DNA from: Ureibacillus composti
GTDB lineage: Bacteria > Bacillota > Bacilli > Bacillales_A > Planococcaceae
NCBI GenBank assembly: GCA_030348875.1
Contig: JAUCEP010000002.1
Coordinates: 947,001-1,011,000 of the forward strand
Length of the DNA stretch: 64,000 nt
Direction of reading: 5' to 3'
This document shows positions 62,675-64,000 of the stretch, piece after piece. Both the position numbers and the translations under genes were made by a program. The number at the start of each line of letters is the position of its first letter. Positions within the stretch are counted from its first letter, which is position 1. The notes beneath the pieces were generated by a model. That model saw nothing but the letters and a program-made list of their open reading frames with translations, ran no database searches and was not told the DNA's origin.

Positions 62675-64000
62675 TCATAAGTTGTGTTTTTTTATTTTTT
62701 CATAGAGTGTTGAACGACTAATACCAAGTTTCTCTGCTACTTTTAATTTATTGCTTTCGCGATTTAGATGCTGCTGTATAATTTGGCCTTCAACTTCAAA
62801 TAAGATTTCTTCTAATGTACCATTACCCAAAACAAAGTTAGGCTTCTGACGACGAATATATATTGGCAAAATCTCCTCGCTAATTTGCTCTCCATTTGTA
62901 AGTTGTACCATCGCTTGTAAAACATTTTGAAGCTCTCGTACATTTCCGGGCCAATCATAAGTTTGAAGCAATCGCAATATTTTTCTGTCAATGCTAATAT
63001 GACGACGACCTGCTTCAGCACAAACTTTACCCATAAATGTTTCAACAAGCTCTGGAAGATCTTCAATTCTTTCACGAAGAGGGGGGATTTGTATGGTAAT
63101 TGCTTGGATTCGGTAAAATAGATCTTCACGAAATAACTTAGCTTTTACTTGGTCAATTAGTGCCATATTTGTACTTACAATAACCCGTAAATCAACTGGT
63201 ATTTCTTTATCAGTATCAACTGGTTGAACCTTCTCTTCTTGAATTACTTTTAATAGTTTCGCCTGTAATGGTAAAGGGAGCTCATTAATTTCTTCAATAA
63301 AAAGAGTTCCTCTATCTGCCAGTTGAATTCTTCCTTTTTTCCAACGATTTCGGTTTACATCCCATTTACCAAATAACTCTTCTTCTAATAATTCCTTTGG
63401 GATAGTAGCACAATTGATTTTCACAAAATGGTGATCTGAACGATCAGATAAACCGTGGATACTTTGGGCAATCATTTCCTTTCCTGTACCAATTTCTCCT
63501 TCAATTAGAACAGGCAGTTTAGTCGGTGCAATCATTGCAATTGTTTCTTTTATTTTCTTTATCGAATTAGAAGAACCTTTAATATCATATAAACTATAAA
63601 AGGATTCAGGAAAATGTCTTAAGGTGGCTTCGATTTGTTCAATCGTTATACGGACGTGAGAACTTAGTTTTTTCCAGTCAGACATATCTCGGAAAATGAC
63701 ACTCCCGAAAGCTCCTACTATTTGACCATCAACTACGAGTGGTACACGATTTGCAAGCATGTAAGTTCCTTTAATATATTGAGGAGCTGCAATATCAGTT
63801 CTTCCAGATTCCAATATTTCATGCATTTCTGTGTTTTCGATTACCTCCGTTACATGCTTTCCTATAGCATCTTCACGTTTCACCTCAAGGAATTGACAAT
63901 ATTCATTATTGATATAAATAATTTTGGCATCTTCATCTACGACAACAAACCATTGAAAGGCAGTCTCTAATATTTGGGCAATGACAGAAGCAGATAAATT
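62675..64000 (-). CDS. PAS-AAA+-Fis regulator of the enhancer-binding family, partial, GAFTGA missing
   Basis: The frame is open to the right edge, so the N-terminus is outside; 441 residues are visible. A PAS domain (FVVVDEDAKIIYINNEYC onward) precedes an AAA+ domain with Walker A EGEIGTGKE, GTLFIEEINELP at Walker B, FREDLFYRI and the sensor region, then a Fis-type helix-turn-helix KVAEKLGISRSTLYEKIKKHNL. Where sigma-54 activators have ELFGHEKGAFTGA, this one reads ELFGKWDVNRNRWKKGRIQL, so the sigma-54 contact loop is absent, and the Walker B Asp is Glu. It probably controls the adjacent permease and dehydrogenase genes; the mode is unclear. Confidence 0.85.
   Translation of the reverse strand, partial: NLSASVIAQILETAFQWFVVVDEDAKIIYINNEYCQFLEVKREDAIGKHVTEVIENTEMHEILESGRTDIAAPQYIKGTYMLANRVPLVVDGQIVGAFGSVIFRDMSDWKKLSSHVRITIEQIEATLRHFPESFYSLYDIKGSSNSIKKIKETIAMIAPTKLPVLIEGEIGTGKEMIAQSIHGLSDRSDHHFVKINCATIPKELLEEELFGKWDVNRNRWKKGRIQLADRGTLFIEEINELPLPLQAKLLKVIQEEKVQPVDTDKEIPVDLRVIVSTNMALIDQVKAKLFREDLFYRIQAITIQIPPLRERIEDLPELVETFMGKVCAEAGRRHISIDRKILRLLQTYDWPGNVRELQNVLQAMVQLTNGEQISEEILPIYIRRQKPNFVLGNGTLEEILFEVEGQIIQQHLNRESNKLKVAEKLGISRSTLYEKIKKHNL

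Overview
The window reads as chromosome from a low-GC, endospore-forming Firmicute of the order Bacillales. Sporulation genes are spread through it (a short spoVA operon, spoVIF, a CotO-like and a CotY/CotZ-like coat protein, a Spo0E-like phosphatase). Gene order follows two separate stretches of the Bacillus subtilis map as I remember it: fabH-fabF-trpS-spx-mecA-coiA-pepF-yjbH-yjbI-cwlQ-yjbK-yjbL-sasB-nadK-rlu ... cotO-cotZ ... yjcZ-spoVIF-yjcF-yjcG-yjcH, then mhqR-ykvS-ykwC-cheV-fadH-ykuL(darB)-ccpC-dapH-dapL. Between them sits a block that is not B. subtilis-like. In it, a murE homologue outside any division cluster lies next to prfC (RF3), an arrangement I associate with staphylococci and other lysine-type peptidoglycan makers. 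This points to a Planococcaceae-type spore former (Lysinibacillus/Solibacillus/Ureibacillus-like). That placement is inference. No rRNA, tRNA, CRISPR array, phage or complete IS element was seen.

Layout. 0.2-3.3 kb: Fnr-type regulator divergent from an N-domain-less clpB with a clear CtsR operator. 3.4-7.9 kb: a highly structured repeat, a small DUF2929-type membrane protein, fabH-fabF behind a FapR-like operator, and trpS behind a Trp T-box. 8.7-13.4 kb: spx, mecA, coiA, pepF. 13.8-14.2 kb: a RoxS/RsaE-like small RNA with cre-like and Rex/Fnr-like sites. 14.2-20.2 kb: yjbH-yjbI, cwlQ, yjbK (minus) and yjbL, sasB, nadK, a pseudouridine synthase (plus). 20.4-26 kb: mgtE and the spore gene cluster. 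26-34.5 kb: yjcFGH, a PgpA-like protein, membrane-anchored nuclease, aldehyde dehydrogenase, M42 peptidase and murE. 34.5-42.3 kb: nested repeats, prfC, an NAD-dependent reductase, a KtrB-type channel, a PAS histidine kinase and a MarR regulator. 42.4-48.9 kb: lipoprotein, CPBP protease, small sporulation-associated proteins, hydroxyacid dehydrogenase, MFS transporter, cheV. 49-54.6 kb: ppx-ppk and a GGDEF-EAL protein. 54.8-59.7 kb: fadH, darB, ccpC, dapH-dapL. 59.9-64 kb: 3-hydroxybutyrate dehydrogenase, GntP permease and a PAS/AAA+ regulator cut by the window edge.

Themes. Protein quality control and its adaptors recur (ClpB, Spx, the Spx adaptor YjbH, the ClpC adaptor MecA), as do redox and anaerobic control (Fnr, truncated haemoglobin YjbI, the RoxS-like RNA with a Rex/Fnr-like box) and nucleotide second messengers (SasB for (p)ppGpp, DarB for c-di-AMP, a GGDEF-EAL protein for c-di-GMP). 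DapH/DapL supply diaminopimelate for lysine, dipicolinate and peptidoglycan, the product handled by MurE and SpoVA. The most unusual observations are: a two-copy structured repeat with apparent compensatory base changes, one copy inserted into a second repeat family; a CotZ-like protein carrying a collagen-like Gly-Lys-Asp tandem insert; an enhancer-binding-type regulator that lacks the GAFTGA motif; a YjbH without its CxxC; and a terminator hairpin that buries the next gene's ribosome binding site.
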